From contig JAJZYM010000002.1 in assembly GCA_021798115.1 (NCBI GenBank), positions 111,159 to 147,026 of the forward strand: DNA of 35,868 nt, given 5' to 3'. Below the pieces are notes generated by a model. It was not told where the DNA came from. It searched no databases and saw nothing but the letters and a program-made list of their open reading frames with translations. The position numbers and the translations under genes were made by a program. The DNA is from Pseudomonadota bacterium. GTDB taxonomy: Bacteria > Pseudomonadota > Gammaproteobacteria > JAKAQQ01. Shown here in pieces: positions 1-7,456 of this stretch; position 1 is the stretch's first letter; each line of letters opens with the position of its first letter.

Positions 1-277
1 CCGTATCCGGATGAAGGTTGTAGAGGATTCTCGGGCGGCTTCCGGCCCGTGGCAGAAGGACAACCCCGACATGACGTGCGCGCGGAGCGTAGAGGCGAAA
101 GGTGTAGCCTCCGTCGGGAGCGGGTTGCGGGGCCAGGAAATCGGCCGCCCGAAGATGTTCGCCGGCAAGGAAGAGGCGCATGTCCGTGCTGGCGTCGTAG
201 GGGTCGGTTTGGGCGACTCGACGCTCCTTCGGGCGAAGCGCCAGGGGGCCGGGGGCGGAAACGGGGAGGGGTCTCAA
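1..277 (-). CDS. glgB: 1,4-alpha-glucan branching enzyme-like protein, N-terminal part (gene runs off the window)
   Basis: The complement of the first 277 bases is an open frame that leaves the window. It contains DPYDASTDMRLFLAGEHL followed by GGYTFRLYAPRARHVGVV. This resembles the GlgB pattern in which a 'DPY' and a 'LxxGxHxRxxxxLGAH'-like stretch precede the CBM48 beta-sandwich 'FxVWAPxAxxVxVV'. GlgB forms the alpha-1,6 branches of glycogen. I chose TTG at 277 because a GGAGG lies 6 nt before it; an ATG at 181 is the alternative, but no Shine-Dalgarno sequence precedes it. The gene diverges from glgC, which fits glycogen synthesis. The 'DFN/WDG' that usually follows the CBM48 opening is not visible, so another CBM48 enzyme (TreZ or isoamylase) remains possible. 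The catalytic domain is outside the window. Confidence 0.55.
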   Translation of the reverse strand, partial: MRPLPVSAPGPLALRPKERRVAQTDPYDASTDMRLFLAGEHLRAADFLAPQPAPDGGYTFRLYAPRARHVGVVLLPRAGSRPRILYNLHPDT

Positions 278-529
278 CCCGCGCCTCCGGAGAGGTGCCG
301 CAGGCGCGGGTGCGACACCGCGTCCACGGAGAGGGAATCGGAAAGAATAAGTGTCTTCTTGGAGTCGAAACCACGGACATGACGGGCCTGACTGCGGAGA
401 AGCGAAGCGTGAGCCGACTCGGTCCCTCTGGGCCCTGGGAAGACGTGAAAGCGGGGCATGGGATCCTGGGGCGTCGTGGGTAGCTCCCCCTTATCATAGG
501 TTGCGAATAGGGCTTCGAGGGACGGACGG

Positions 530-1783
530 ATGGCACTCAAGCGTTTTGTCAGCCGTGTGACGCGTGAAACGATGGCGCTCATCCTGGCCGGAGGACGAGG
601 CCAGAGGCTCGGAGGATTGACCACGCACCGCGCCAAGCCCGCCGTTCCTTTTGCGGGCAAATACCGTCTCATCGATTTTACGCTTTCGAACTGCCTCAAC
701 TCGGGCGTGCGTCGCATCGGTGTGCTGACCCAGTACAAAGCGCAGTCTCTGCTCGAGCACCTGGCCCAGGGGTGGGGCTTTCTGCGTGGGGAGACAGGTG
801 AGTTTCTCTACGTCATGCCGGCGCAACAGAGGCTCGGGGAGTCGTGGTATCGGGGTACGGCCGACGCCGTTTTCCAGAATCTCGAAATCGTGGCGGCACA
901 GGCGCCCCGCTACGTCCTTGTGCTCGGTGGCGATCACGTCTACAAGATGGACTACGGTGAGCTCATCGCCGCCCATGTGGAATCCGGGGCCCGGGCGACG
1001 GTGATGGTGACCCCTGTTCCGCGGGAAAGGGCCTGCGATTTCGGCATCGTCGGCCGTGGCGAGAAAGGCCGTGTGACGCATTTTCTCGAAAAGCCGGATC
1101 CCGCCAGACTTGAGCGCGCGATCGGGATGCACGCTCCTCTCGCCTCGATGGGGGTGTATCTCTTCAATTTCGAGACTCTGGCGGAGGCGCTGAATGCCGA
1201 TCACGAGGATCCGGATTCGGAGCACGATTTTGGGCACAACCTTCTCCCGTGGCTCGTTCAAAGAGGCGATCTCCACGCGTATCCCTACGTGGACGAGAAC
1301 GGGCACGGTCGGTACTGGCGGGACATCGGCAATCTCGATGCGTACTGGTCGGCCAACATGGAAATGGTTCGTGTCGTTCCCGAGCTCAATCTCTACGACG
1401 AGGACTGGCCCATCTGGACGAGGGAACCCCGAGGCCCGGCGGCGAAATTCGTCTTCGACGAGCCCACCCGCAAGGTCTCGGTGGTCAACTCGATGGTGAC
1501 CACGGGCAGCATCGTCTCCGGGGCCACGATCCGGGATTCCATCCTGTCGCAGGGCGTTTTCGTCGACGAACACAGCCTCCTCGAGGAGTGCCTGCTCTTC
1601 CCGCGCGTCCGGATCGGCCCCCACGTACACCTTCGCCGCTGCGTCGTCGAAGCCGGAACAAACATCCCCGCCCACACGAGCGTGCGGCCGGATCTTCCCC
1701 TCGAAGGTTGCGAGAGGACGGCCAACGGTGTGACCTACCTTCGACCCGAGACGTTTGGGCAGCGAACACGTTTCTTCCTTTGA
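530..1783 (+). CDS. glgC: Glucose-1-phosphate adenylyltransferase (ADP-glucose pyrophosphorylase)
   Basis: This enzyme makes ADP-glucose from glucose 1-phosphate and ATP, the committed step of bacterial glycogen synthesis. The 417-residue protein is close to the usual 420-430. Visible motifs are the nucleotide-binding LAGGRGQRL (19-27), RAKPAVPFAGKYRLIDF (34-50), RGTADAVFQN (108-117), the GGDHVYKMDYG box with the conserved Asp near 135, FLEKP with the glucose-1-phosphate Lys near 188, and WRDIGNLDAYW near 263. The C-terminal part has the hexapeptide-like left-handed beta-helix pattern (GSIVSGATIRDSILSQGVFV). The ATG at 530 follows a purine-rich GGGACGGACGG. ATG at codon 15, just before ALILAGG, is an alternative but would leave the beta-strand short. 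The 252 bp between it and the divergent branching-enzyme gene must hold both promoters; I see no convincing -35/-10 pair there. Confidence 0.96.
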   Translation: MALKRFVSRVTRETMALILAGGRGQRLGGLTTHRAKPAVPFAGKYRLIDFTLSNCLNSGVRRIGVLTQYKAQSLLEHLAQGWGFLRGETGEFLYVMPAQQRLGESWYRGTADAVFQNLEIVAAQAPRYVLVLGGDHVYKMDYGELIAAHVESGARATVMVTPVPRERACDFGIVGRGEKGRVTHFLEKPDPARLERAIGMHAPLASMGVYLFNFETLAEALNADHEDPDSEHDFGHNLLPWLVQRGDLHAYPYVDENGHGRYWRDIGNLDAYWSANMEMVRVVPELNLYDEDWPIWTREPRGPAAKFVFDEPTRKVSVVNSMVTTGSIVSGATIRDSILSQGVFVDEHSLLEECLLFPRVRIGPHVHLRRCVVEAGTNIPAHTSVRPDLPLEGCERTANGVTYLRPETFGQRTRFFL

Positions 1784-1835
1784 TGGTCTAGGGCGCGAGG
1801 GGGAGTGCGAGGGCTGTGCTTCCCCCCGCATGGGG

Positions 1836-1950
1836 AGCCCGGCGCAGCCGCGCGGAGTCGGGCGGGCTTCTCTTTGGGTCGCGTAGTCGAGCCACGCGAC
1901 GAGCTGCCCCGGGCGCAGCCGCGCGGAGTGGGGCGGGCTTCTCTTTGGTG
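1836..1950. repeat. Two 37-bp direct repeats with hairpin potential, 71-bp period
   Basis: Copies at 1841-1877 and 1912-1948 differ at one base (C at 1859, G at 1930). Each pairs a GC-rich 5' arm (AGCCCG at 1836-1841; GCCCC at 1906-1910) with a GGGC arm followed by the pyrimidine-rich TTCTCTTT, so each could act as a weak intrinsic terminator for glgC. Between them GTCGCGT (1878-1884) and ACGCGAC (1894-1900) form a perfect 7-bp stem with a 9-nt loop. A REP-like intergenic element is the other reading. Confidence 0.7.
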
Positions 1951-2026
1951 GGATTGCTATACTCAACGAAACGGGCCTCCGGACGTCGTCAACGTCCCGA
2001 GCTTGATCTGATGTGGGGGGGTATTC

Positions 2027-2710
2027 ATGATCAGCGGTGCTTCTTCACGGCGCGGACTTGCGCTTCTTGCGGGCATTCTTCTCGCGTTCTTCACGGCCCC
2101 GGCCTCACGGGCCTCCATCCTCGGGGTGTCCGCCCAGGTGGGGACGCCCGGTGCGGGCGCCACGGTCTGGTTTCCGGTGGCGGGTTCGTTCGCGGACATC
2201 CGTCTCGGATTCAACACGTTCAGCTTCAATCACACGATCAACAGCGGGGGGAACCCCTACGCGTTGCACGTTCAGCTCCGCAGCGTTCCTCTTCTCGTCG
2301 ATTGGTACCCCCTTGGCTTCGGCTTTCATCTCACGGGCGGGGTGGTCTACAACGGCAACCGCGCCGACTATACGGCCGAGCCGCAAAACGGCGAGTACGT
2401 GATCGACGGGACCTCATACCCTGCCGCCACGTTGGGCACGGTTAGCGGAACGGTCACTTACCCCCATCTGGCCCCTTATCTCGGATTTGGCTTCGGAGAC
2501 CCATTTTCAGGAGTGCTTCCTGTGTTTTTCTCCGCGGATTTTGGTGCTTTTTATCAAAAAAATCCCAATGTTACGCTCATTTCATCGAATCCATCTGCCA
2601 ACCAGCTCTATGCCAACCAGTTTGCGGCCGAGGCGGGGAGAATTCACTCCGACCTGGGAAAATACCGCTGGTATCCCGTCGTCAGTTTTGGCATCGGCAT
2701 CGGATTTTGA
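2027..2710 (+). CDS. Exported beta-barrel-type outer membrane protein, function unknown
   Basis: The protein has 227 residues. The N-terminus is a clear Sec signal peptide: SSRRG, then the hydrophobic LALLAGILLAFFTAPAS, with a likely cut after ASRA near residue 28. The mature part is rich in alternating polar and aromatic residues and glycine (LGFNTFSFNHTIN, FGFHLTGGVVYNG, YPHLAPYLGFGFGD), and the chain ends in Phe. That is typical of small outer-membrane beta-barrels recognised by the BAM complex. The 'APYLGFGFG' element occurs in poorly characterised proteobacterial exported proteins. No enzymatic motif is seen. It follows glgC in the same direction, but the hairpin repeats between them argue for a separate transcript. 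A run of seven G lies just upstream of the ATG. The barrel assignment is an inference from composition. Confidence 0.75.
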   Translation: MISGASSRRGLALLAGILLAFFTAPASRASILGVSAQVGTPGAGATVWFPVAGSFADIRLGFNTFSFNHTINSGGNPYALHVQLRSVPLLVDWYPLGFGFHLTGGVVYNGNRADYTAEPQNGEYVIDGTSYPAATLGTVSGTVTYPHLAPYLGFGFGDPFSGVLPVFFSADFGAFYQKNPNVTLISSNPSANQLYANQFAAEAGRIHSDLGKYRWYPVVSFGIGIGF

Positions 2711-2830
2711 TCCTTTGACCCTGAGCCCGCAAAGACGGCAAACAACGGAGCCTGTTCCGGACGATCATCGGGGTGCATCTCTAAATCAATGAATGCCCCC
2801 GAAAGGGTGGACAAGGATGGGCTCGTCCGT

Positions 2831-4114
2831 TCAACTCGGCGCCCCTTGGGGGAAGCGTGCCCTGCGGCCGAGATCGTCCTCGATGGCGAGGAAGCGGTTG
2901 TACTTTGCCGTGCGTTCTCCACGCGCTGGGGCACCTGTTTTCACCAGCCCGGCTTCCGTGGCGACACTGAGATCGGCGAGGAACGCATCTTCGGTTTCCC
3001 CGGAGCGGTGCGAAATCATGAAGTCCCAATGGGCCACCCGCGCCTTGCCGATGGCTTGCAGGGTTTCGGTCACGGTACCGATCTGATTGAGTTTGATGAG
3101 GACGGCATTGGCTGTCTTCTCGCGTATGCCACGGTCAATGAGAGTGGGGTTGGTGCAGAAGATGTCGTCGCCGACGAGACGCAGACGTCCACCGAGCCGT
3201 TCCCGCAGCACACACCAACCGGCCCAGTCGTCCTCGTCGAGTCCGTCTTCGATGGATATGAGGGGGTAATCCCGGGCCAAGCGCTCGAAATAATCAATCA
3301 TGGCTTCGGACGTGAGGACGCGCTTTTCAGTCCTCAGGCGGTAGCCTTGACCCTTTTCAAAAAAGCCGCTCGCAGCGGTATCGAGAGCGAGGGCGACGTC
3401 GTCGCCGGCTCGCAGGCCCACACGCTGGATGGCTTCGAGAATGCGGTCGAGAGGGGCGCGGTTCGAGTCGACCGGTGGGGCGAATCCACCCTCGTCGCCG
3501 AGCGTGGTCGGCTGGCCCGATTTCTTCAGATCGGTGCGCAAGGCGTGGTAGACCTCGACACCCATGCGCAGAGCTTCGTGGAAACTTGAGGCTCCTTGGG
3601 GGACGATCATGTATTCCTGGAAATCCGTACCCTGCCATTGAATGTGCGCACCACCATTCCAGACGTTCATGTACGGGACGGGAAGCAGAGTGGGATCGGG
3701 ACGCTCGAGACAGCGGTAGAGGGGGAGCGCGCGTTCCCGGGCAAGAAGCCGCGCGCAAACGAGCGAGACGGCCAGGATGGCGTTAGCGCCAAGGCGTTTT
3801 TTTTCGGGGGTTCCGTCGAGTTGGCAAAGGAGGCGGTCGATCTCCTCCTGGCTCTCCCAACTCCGCCCCACGAGTGGCGGAGCCAACGTCTCGCGGACGT
3901 GTCGGCAGGCCTCGAGGACACCGAGACCCCCGTAGCGCCGGGGATCGCCGTCACGGAGTTCGTGAGCCTCCTTCGCGCCCGTCGAGGCGCCTGAGGGAAC
4001 GCAGGCGGTGAGAGGTTCGTCCCTCCCTTGGCTCCAGGCGATGGCTTCGATCGTGGGATTCCCCCGGGAGTCGAGGATCTCGCGGGCGTTGATGTCGCGG
4101 ATGATGAGAGGCAT
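2831..4114 (-). CDS. eno: Enolase (phosphopyruvate hydratase)
   Basis: Enolase interconverts 2-phosphoglycerate and phosphoenolpyruvate in glycolysis and gluconeogenesis. The 427-residue length is normal. Visible are IDSRGNPT-like ILDSRGNPT (13-21), the mobile loop PSGASTG, GANAILAVSLV, the proton-donor box GDEGGFAP, the Mg ligands in ALDTAAS, SIEDGLDE and LVGDDIFCTN, the catalytic Lys in LIKLNQIGT, SHRSGETED, and the second Lys in VKTGAP. One region is unusual: the canonical GG(A/E)HADNNVDIQE is replaced by GGAHIQWQGTDFQE, keeping the His but losing the Asp-Asn pair and gaining one residue. AGGAG lies 6 nt before the ATG. The gene stands alone on the minus strand, away from the usual pyrG-eno-ftsB neighbourhood, and may be an alternative enolase. 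Activity is likely but not certain given the loop change. Confidence 0.94.
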   Translation of the reverse strand: MPLIIRDINAREILDSRGNPTIEAIAWSQGRDEPLTACVPSGASTGAKEAHELRDGDPRRYGGLGVLEACRHVRETLAPPLVGRSWESQEEIDRLLCQLDGTPEKKRLGANAILAVSLVCARLLARERALPLYRCLERPDPTLLPVPYMNVWNGGAHIQWQGTDFQEYMIVPQGASSFHEALRMGVEVYHALRTDLKKSGQPTTLGDEGGFAPPVDSNRAPLDRILEAIQRVGLRAGDDVALALDTAASGFFEKGQGYRLRTEKRVLTSEAMIDYFERLARDYPLISIEDGLDEDDWAGWCVLRERLGGRLRLVGDDIFCTNPTLIDRGIREKTANAVLIKLNQIGTVTETLQAIGKARVAHWDFMISHRSGETEDAFLADLSVATEAGLVKTGAPARGERTAKYNRFLAIEDDLGRRARFPQGAPS

Positions 4115-4498
4115 AAGTGCTCCTGGAGGGTGTGACGGCGAAGTCCGCTGTTCTTAAAAAAGCCGCCGGTGTTCGACAACGGTATCCGGCGCGTGAACCA
4201 TTCAGCGCTGGTCGACCTCTTTGGGGCTTCTCGAAGCTGTCGGCGTACTCTATTTTAGGGGACAGGGAGCTCTCTGGCGTGTGCGTGCCCGCTCTCGCCT
4301 TCGCGTCGGCAGGAGAGGGGATGCCGGCACTCCATCACCCAGGAGCTCGTCGTGACAGTAGGATAGAGAGGTCGTCGGCGTGGAAAGCTCGATACGAAGG
4401 CGAGGCAATGAGCATCCAACGCACCGGGTGGCATCGATGCAGAAAGCGCTACAACTTGATATTCATTATTGAAAATAGCAGCAACATACTGATATATT
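4115..4498. other. 384-bp divergent intergenic region (eno / dusA) with a possible dusA promoter
   Basis: This region separates the divergent eno and dusA genes. I see no gene or RNA in it. Most is GC-rich, but the last 45 bases are AT-rich and contain TTGAAA (4469-4474), an 18-bp spacer and TATATT (4493-4498), a plausible sigma-70 promoter pointing at dusA. TAAAAT on the minus strand near 4250 could be a -10 box for eno, but no -35 is visible. Confidence 0.45.
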
Positions 4499-5629
4499 AT
4501 GATTTTACACGATCACGTCAACACTGCTGGCCCCCGCGATTCGTCACCGTCGTCGTTGGTGTCGCGTTTTTCACTACCAGACACAGACAAGCCTCAGTTC
4601 TGTGTCGCTCCCATGATGGGGGTAACCCATCATGCCTTTCGCCATTTTCTCCGGTTGATGAGTCGTCGTGCCTGGCTGGTCACGGAAATGATCGTCGCAC
4701 GCGCCGTGCTCGAACGCGGAGCGGACGAATACGTCCGTCACGACCGCGGGCAGTCGCCGATTCTTCTCCAACTCGGGACCGGGGAGCCGTGTGAGGGCGC
4801 GCAAGCGGCCAAGCGTGCATGCCGCCTGACCCCTTACGACGGGATCAACATCAATGCGGGGTGCCCGAGCTCCCGAGTTCAGGGAGGGCACTTTGGGGCC
4901 TGTCTCATGCATGAGCCGGCGCGCGTCGCGGCCATCGTCCGTGCTGTCGCCGATGCCGTCGGGCGTCCGGTGAGCGTGAAATGCCGCTTGGGCCTCGACG
5001 ACAATCCTGGCGAGGAAGATCTCGATCGTTTTGTTGAAACTCTTGTCGAGGCGGGGTGCGCAACCCTTTTCGTCCACGCGCGCAACGCCTGGTTGCAAGG
5101 GCTTGACCCACGCCGCAACAGGAGCCTCCCCCCGTTGCGCTGGGAACGGGTTTTCCGCCTGAAGGAGAAATTTCCGAACCTGACCGTCGTGCTGAATGGT
5201 GGAATCACCGATCTCGAATCGGGGCAAACTCTTCTTGAGAATGTTGACGGCGTCATGCTGGGGCGGGCGGTCGACTCGCGGCCCGAAATTCTGGCGGACG
5301 TCGATCGTCTTTTCTACGGGGATTGCGCCAGCGAGCGGAGCTCGGGACGAGATCTTCTCGATCGTTACGCGGAGTACGTCGTCGCCCAAAGCGAGGAGGG
5401 AGTGCCGGCGAGCCTTCTTTACGCGCCTCTCCTTCGCTTGGGGTACGGGTGTCGGGGCGCGCGGCGCTGGCGACAGACGGTCGTCGGCGAAGTTTCGCGA
5501 CTCGGCAGGAACCCCGGAGAGGGGTTTGTCAGTGCGAGCCTCGAACGCTTGAGGGCACTTTGGACGACTCTCGTCCCTCAGGAGGCCGGTGACGGCGGGG
5601 AGCCGGTGGAGGGCTTGCGGGCCTGCTGA
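4499..5629 (+). CDS. dusA: tRNA-dihydrouridine synthase, DusA type
   Basis: The flavoenzyme reduces uridine to dihydrouridine in the tRNA D-loop (positions 20/20a for DusA) using FMN and NADPH. Visible are the barrel opening FCVAPMMGVTHHAFRHF (34-50), the catalytic Cys box NAGCPSSRVQGGHFGACLM (119-137, Cys122), VSVKCRLGLDD, the DusA hallmark VHARNAWLQGL (192-202), and the FMN phosphate site VLNGGI with MLGRAVDSRPE. The start is uncertain. The ATG at 4499 overlaps the apparent -10 box TATATT, so transcription would begin after it. GTG at 4559 would give an N-terminus closer to that of E. coli DusA. The last 52 bp overlap the end of the convergent pckG. Confidence 0.93.
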   Translation: MILHDHVNTAGPRDSSPSSLVSRFSLPDTDKPQFCVAPMMGVTHHAFRHFLRLMSRRAWLVTEMIVARAVLERGADEYVRHDRGQSPILLQLGTGEPCEGAQAAKRACRLTPYDGININAGCPSSRVQGGHFGACLMHEPARVAAIVRAVADAVGRPVSVKCRLGLDDNPGEEDLDRFVETLVEAGCATLFVHARNAWLQGLDPRRNRSLPPLRWERVFRLKEKFPNLTVVLNGGITDLESGQTLLENVDGVMLGRAVDSRPEILADVDRLFYGDCASERSSGRDLLDRYAEYVVAQSEEGVPASLLYAPLLRLGYGCRGARRWRQTVVGEVSRLGRNPGEGFVSASLERLRALWTTLVPQEAGDGGEPVEGLRAC

Positions 5630-7389
5630 CGAAGAGTGTCGGACAGGCGGGCGCAAAGATCCTGGAGTTCCACGGGAACGCGCGGTCGGTAGCGGTTGAG
5701 GTACGTTGCGAGATCATCGATTTCTTCGGCCCAGAGCCCGGGATCGACGCGCAGGAGCTCGTGCACGGCTTCCGCGCTCACGGTGAGCCCCTTGAGATCA
5801 AGATCTTCTGTCCGGGGGAGCTTCCCGATGGGTGTTTCGACGGCGGCCCGCTGGTTGTGGCAGCGGTCGAGAACCCAGCGAAGAACACGAAGATTTTCAC
5901 CGTAACCCGGCCAGAGGTACTTCCCCTGCTGGTCCTGACGGAACCAATTGACATGAAAGATCCGGGGGGGGCAGGTGAGCGCACGGCCGATTTTGAGCCA
6001 GTGCGCCCAGTAGTCCCCGAAGTGGTAACCGCAGAAGGGCAGCATGGCCATCGGGTCGCGACGCACCACGCCCACGGCGCCTGTCGCCGCCGCGGTGGTC
6101 TCGGACGACACGGAGGCGCCCACAAAGACGCCGTGGACCCAATCGTGCGCCTCATACACGAGAGGGGCCAGGCGCGCACGCCGTCCGCCGAAGAGAATGG
6201 CGGTGAGCGGGACGCCCTGAGGGTCCTCGCTGTGCGGAGACCAGGCGGGATTGTTGCGGGCGGGCACCGTAAAGCGTGAGTTGGGATGGGCGGCCGGCCC
6301 GTTTTGGGGATCGTATGGACGGCCTTGCCAGTCGACGGCGGGCCGACCGGCCTCAAGGCCTTCCCACCACGGTTCGCCCTCAGCGGTGAGAGCCACGTTG
6401 GTAAAAATGGTCTCCCGGGCGATAGTGCGGAAGGCGTTGGGGTTTGTTTTGGCCGAGGTTCCGGGAACGACACCGAAATAGCCCGCTTCGGGATTGATGG
6501 CCCACAGGCGTCCGTCCGCCCCGGGGTGGATCCAGGCGATGTCATCGCCCAAGGTGCGGACGCTCCATCCCTCGTAGCCCGCCGGAGGCTGAAGCATGGC
6601 CAGATTGGTCTTGCCGCAGGCGGAGGGAAACGCAGCCGCGACGTAATCGACACGCCCCTCGGGCGAGCGGATTTCGACGAGCAGCATGTGTTCAGCCAAC
6701 CATCCCTCTTCACGCGCCTGCCAGCTGGCGATGCGCAGGGCGTGGCATTTCTTGCCGAGAAGAGCGTTGCCTCCGTAGCCGGAGCCGATGCTGCGGATCC
6801 TGTTTTCGTGCGGAAAATGCATGATGAAGCGCCGTTCGGGGTCTAGGCCGCCCAGGGCGTGCTCGCCCCGGACGTACGGGGCACCCGACAGAATGGCGTT
6901 GCGGGCCGCACGACCCATCCGGGTCATGACCCGCATGTTGGCCACCACGTAACGGCTGTCGGTGAGTTCAATGCCGAAACGGGTGGCGGGCGAGCTCAGC
7001 GGGCCCATCGCGTAAGGAACGACGTAGAGGGTGCGCCCGCGCATCGCGCCACGGAAGAGACCGTCGAGTTTGGTGTGCGCGTCTTTCGGATCCATCCAGT
7101 TGTTGTTGGGACCGGCGTCGTCGCGGCTTGAGGTGCAGATGTACGTGAGGTGTTCGACCCGGGCCACGTCGTTGGGATGCGAGCGGTGAAGATACGACTC
7201 CGGGCGGTTCGGAGGGAGAGGCAGAAACTCGCCGTCCCGGAGCATTGCGTCCCGGAGTCCCCGCCATTCCTCAGGGCTGCCGTCGCACCAACGGACGTCC
7301 GCGGCCTCGGTTAGGCGGGCGACGGAATCGATCCAATCTTCGAGATCACGTCGGTGCGTGTCCGGGCTGGAAGAAGAAAATGCTTTCAC
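5578..7389 (-). CDS. pckG: Phosphoenolpyruvate carboxykinase (GTP)
   Basis: PckG converts oxaloacetate and GTP to phosphoenolpyruvate and CO2, the entry to gluconeogenesis from C4 acids; it can also run in the carboxylating direction. The 603-residue protein carries the GTP-type signatures: RTLYVVPYAMGP (119-130), SGYGGNALLGKKC (203-215, with the metal-binding Lys), the P-loop AFPSACGKTN (253-262, with the hyper-reactive Cys of this class), and a GDDIAW box. Together these exclude the ATP-dependent PckA family. The start is GTG at 7389, with GAGGT 5 nt upstream. It lies 67 bp after the symporter gene in the same direction. A -10-like TATAAT lies within the symporter's 3' end. Its last 52 bp overlap dusA tail to tail. 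C-terminal residues after about 585 are Ser/Pro-rich and probably unstructured. Confidence 0.97.
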   Translation of the reverse strand: MKAFSSSSPDTHRRDLEDWIDSVARLTEAADVRWCDGSPEEWRGLRDAMLRDGEFLPLPPNRPESYLHRSHPNDVARVEHLTYICTSSRDDAGPNNNWMDPKDAHTKLDGLFRGAMRGRTLYVVPYAMGPLSSPATRFGIELTDSRYVVANMRVMTRMGRAARNAILSGAPYVRGEHALGGLDPERRFIMHFPHENRIRSIGSGYGGNALLGKKCHALRIASWQAREEGWLAEHMLLVEIRSPEGRVDYVAAAFPSACGKTNLAMLQPPAGYEGWSVRTLGDDIAWIHPGADGRLWAINPEAGYFGVVPGTSAKTNPNAFRTIARETIFTNVALTAEGEPWWEGLEAGRPAVDWQGRPYDPQNGPAAHPNSRFTVPARNNPAWSPHSEDPQGVPLTAILFGGRRARLAPLVYEAHDWVHGVFVGASVSSETTAAATGAVGVVRRDPMAMLPFCGYHFGDYWAHWLKIGRALTCPPRIFHVNWFRQDQQGKYLWPGYGENLRVLRWVLDRCHNQRAAVETPIGKLPRTEDLDLKGLTVSAEAVHELLRVDPGLWAEEIDDLATYLNRYRPRVPVELQDLCARLSDTLRQQARKPSTGSPPSPAS

Positions 7390-7456
7390 GGTGACCTCGT
7401 GGCGATCGCGGTTTCATCGCAGGGTGTCGGACCCACTCGTTCTCTTGTTCACGCTT

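Noticed and set aside
1-480. Two plus-strand frames of 123 and 144 codons at the left edge
   Set aside because: They have basic low-complexity products and oppose the minus-strand frame that carries recognisable branching-enzyme features.
494-1966. 490-codon open frame on the minus strand opposite glgC
   Set aside because: It mirrors the GC-rich third-position pattern of glgC, its product has low-complexity Arg/His/Pro composition, and it recalls no family; glgC is unmistakable.
2789-3589. 266-codon plus-strand frame opposite eno
   Set aside because: It lies fully antisense to a clear enolase and has no recognisable protein features.
4574-5656. 360-codon minus-strand frame opposite dusA
   Set aside because: It is a shadow of dusA; the product is a basic low-complexity chain with no domain.
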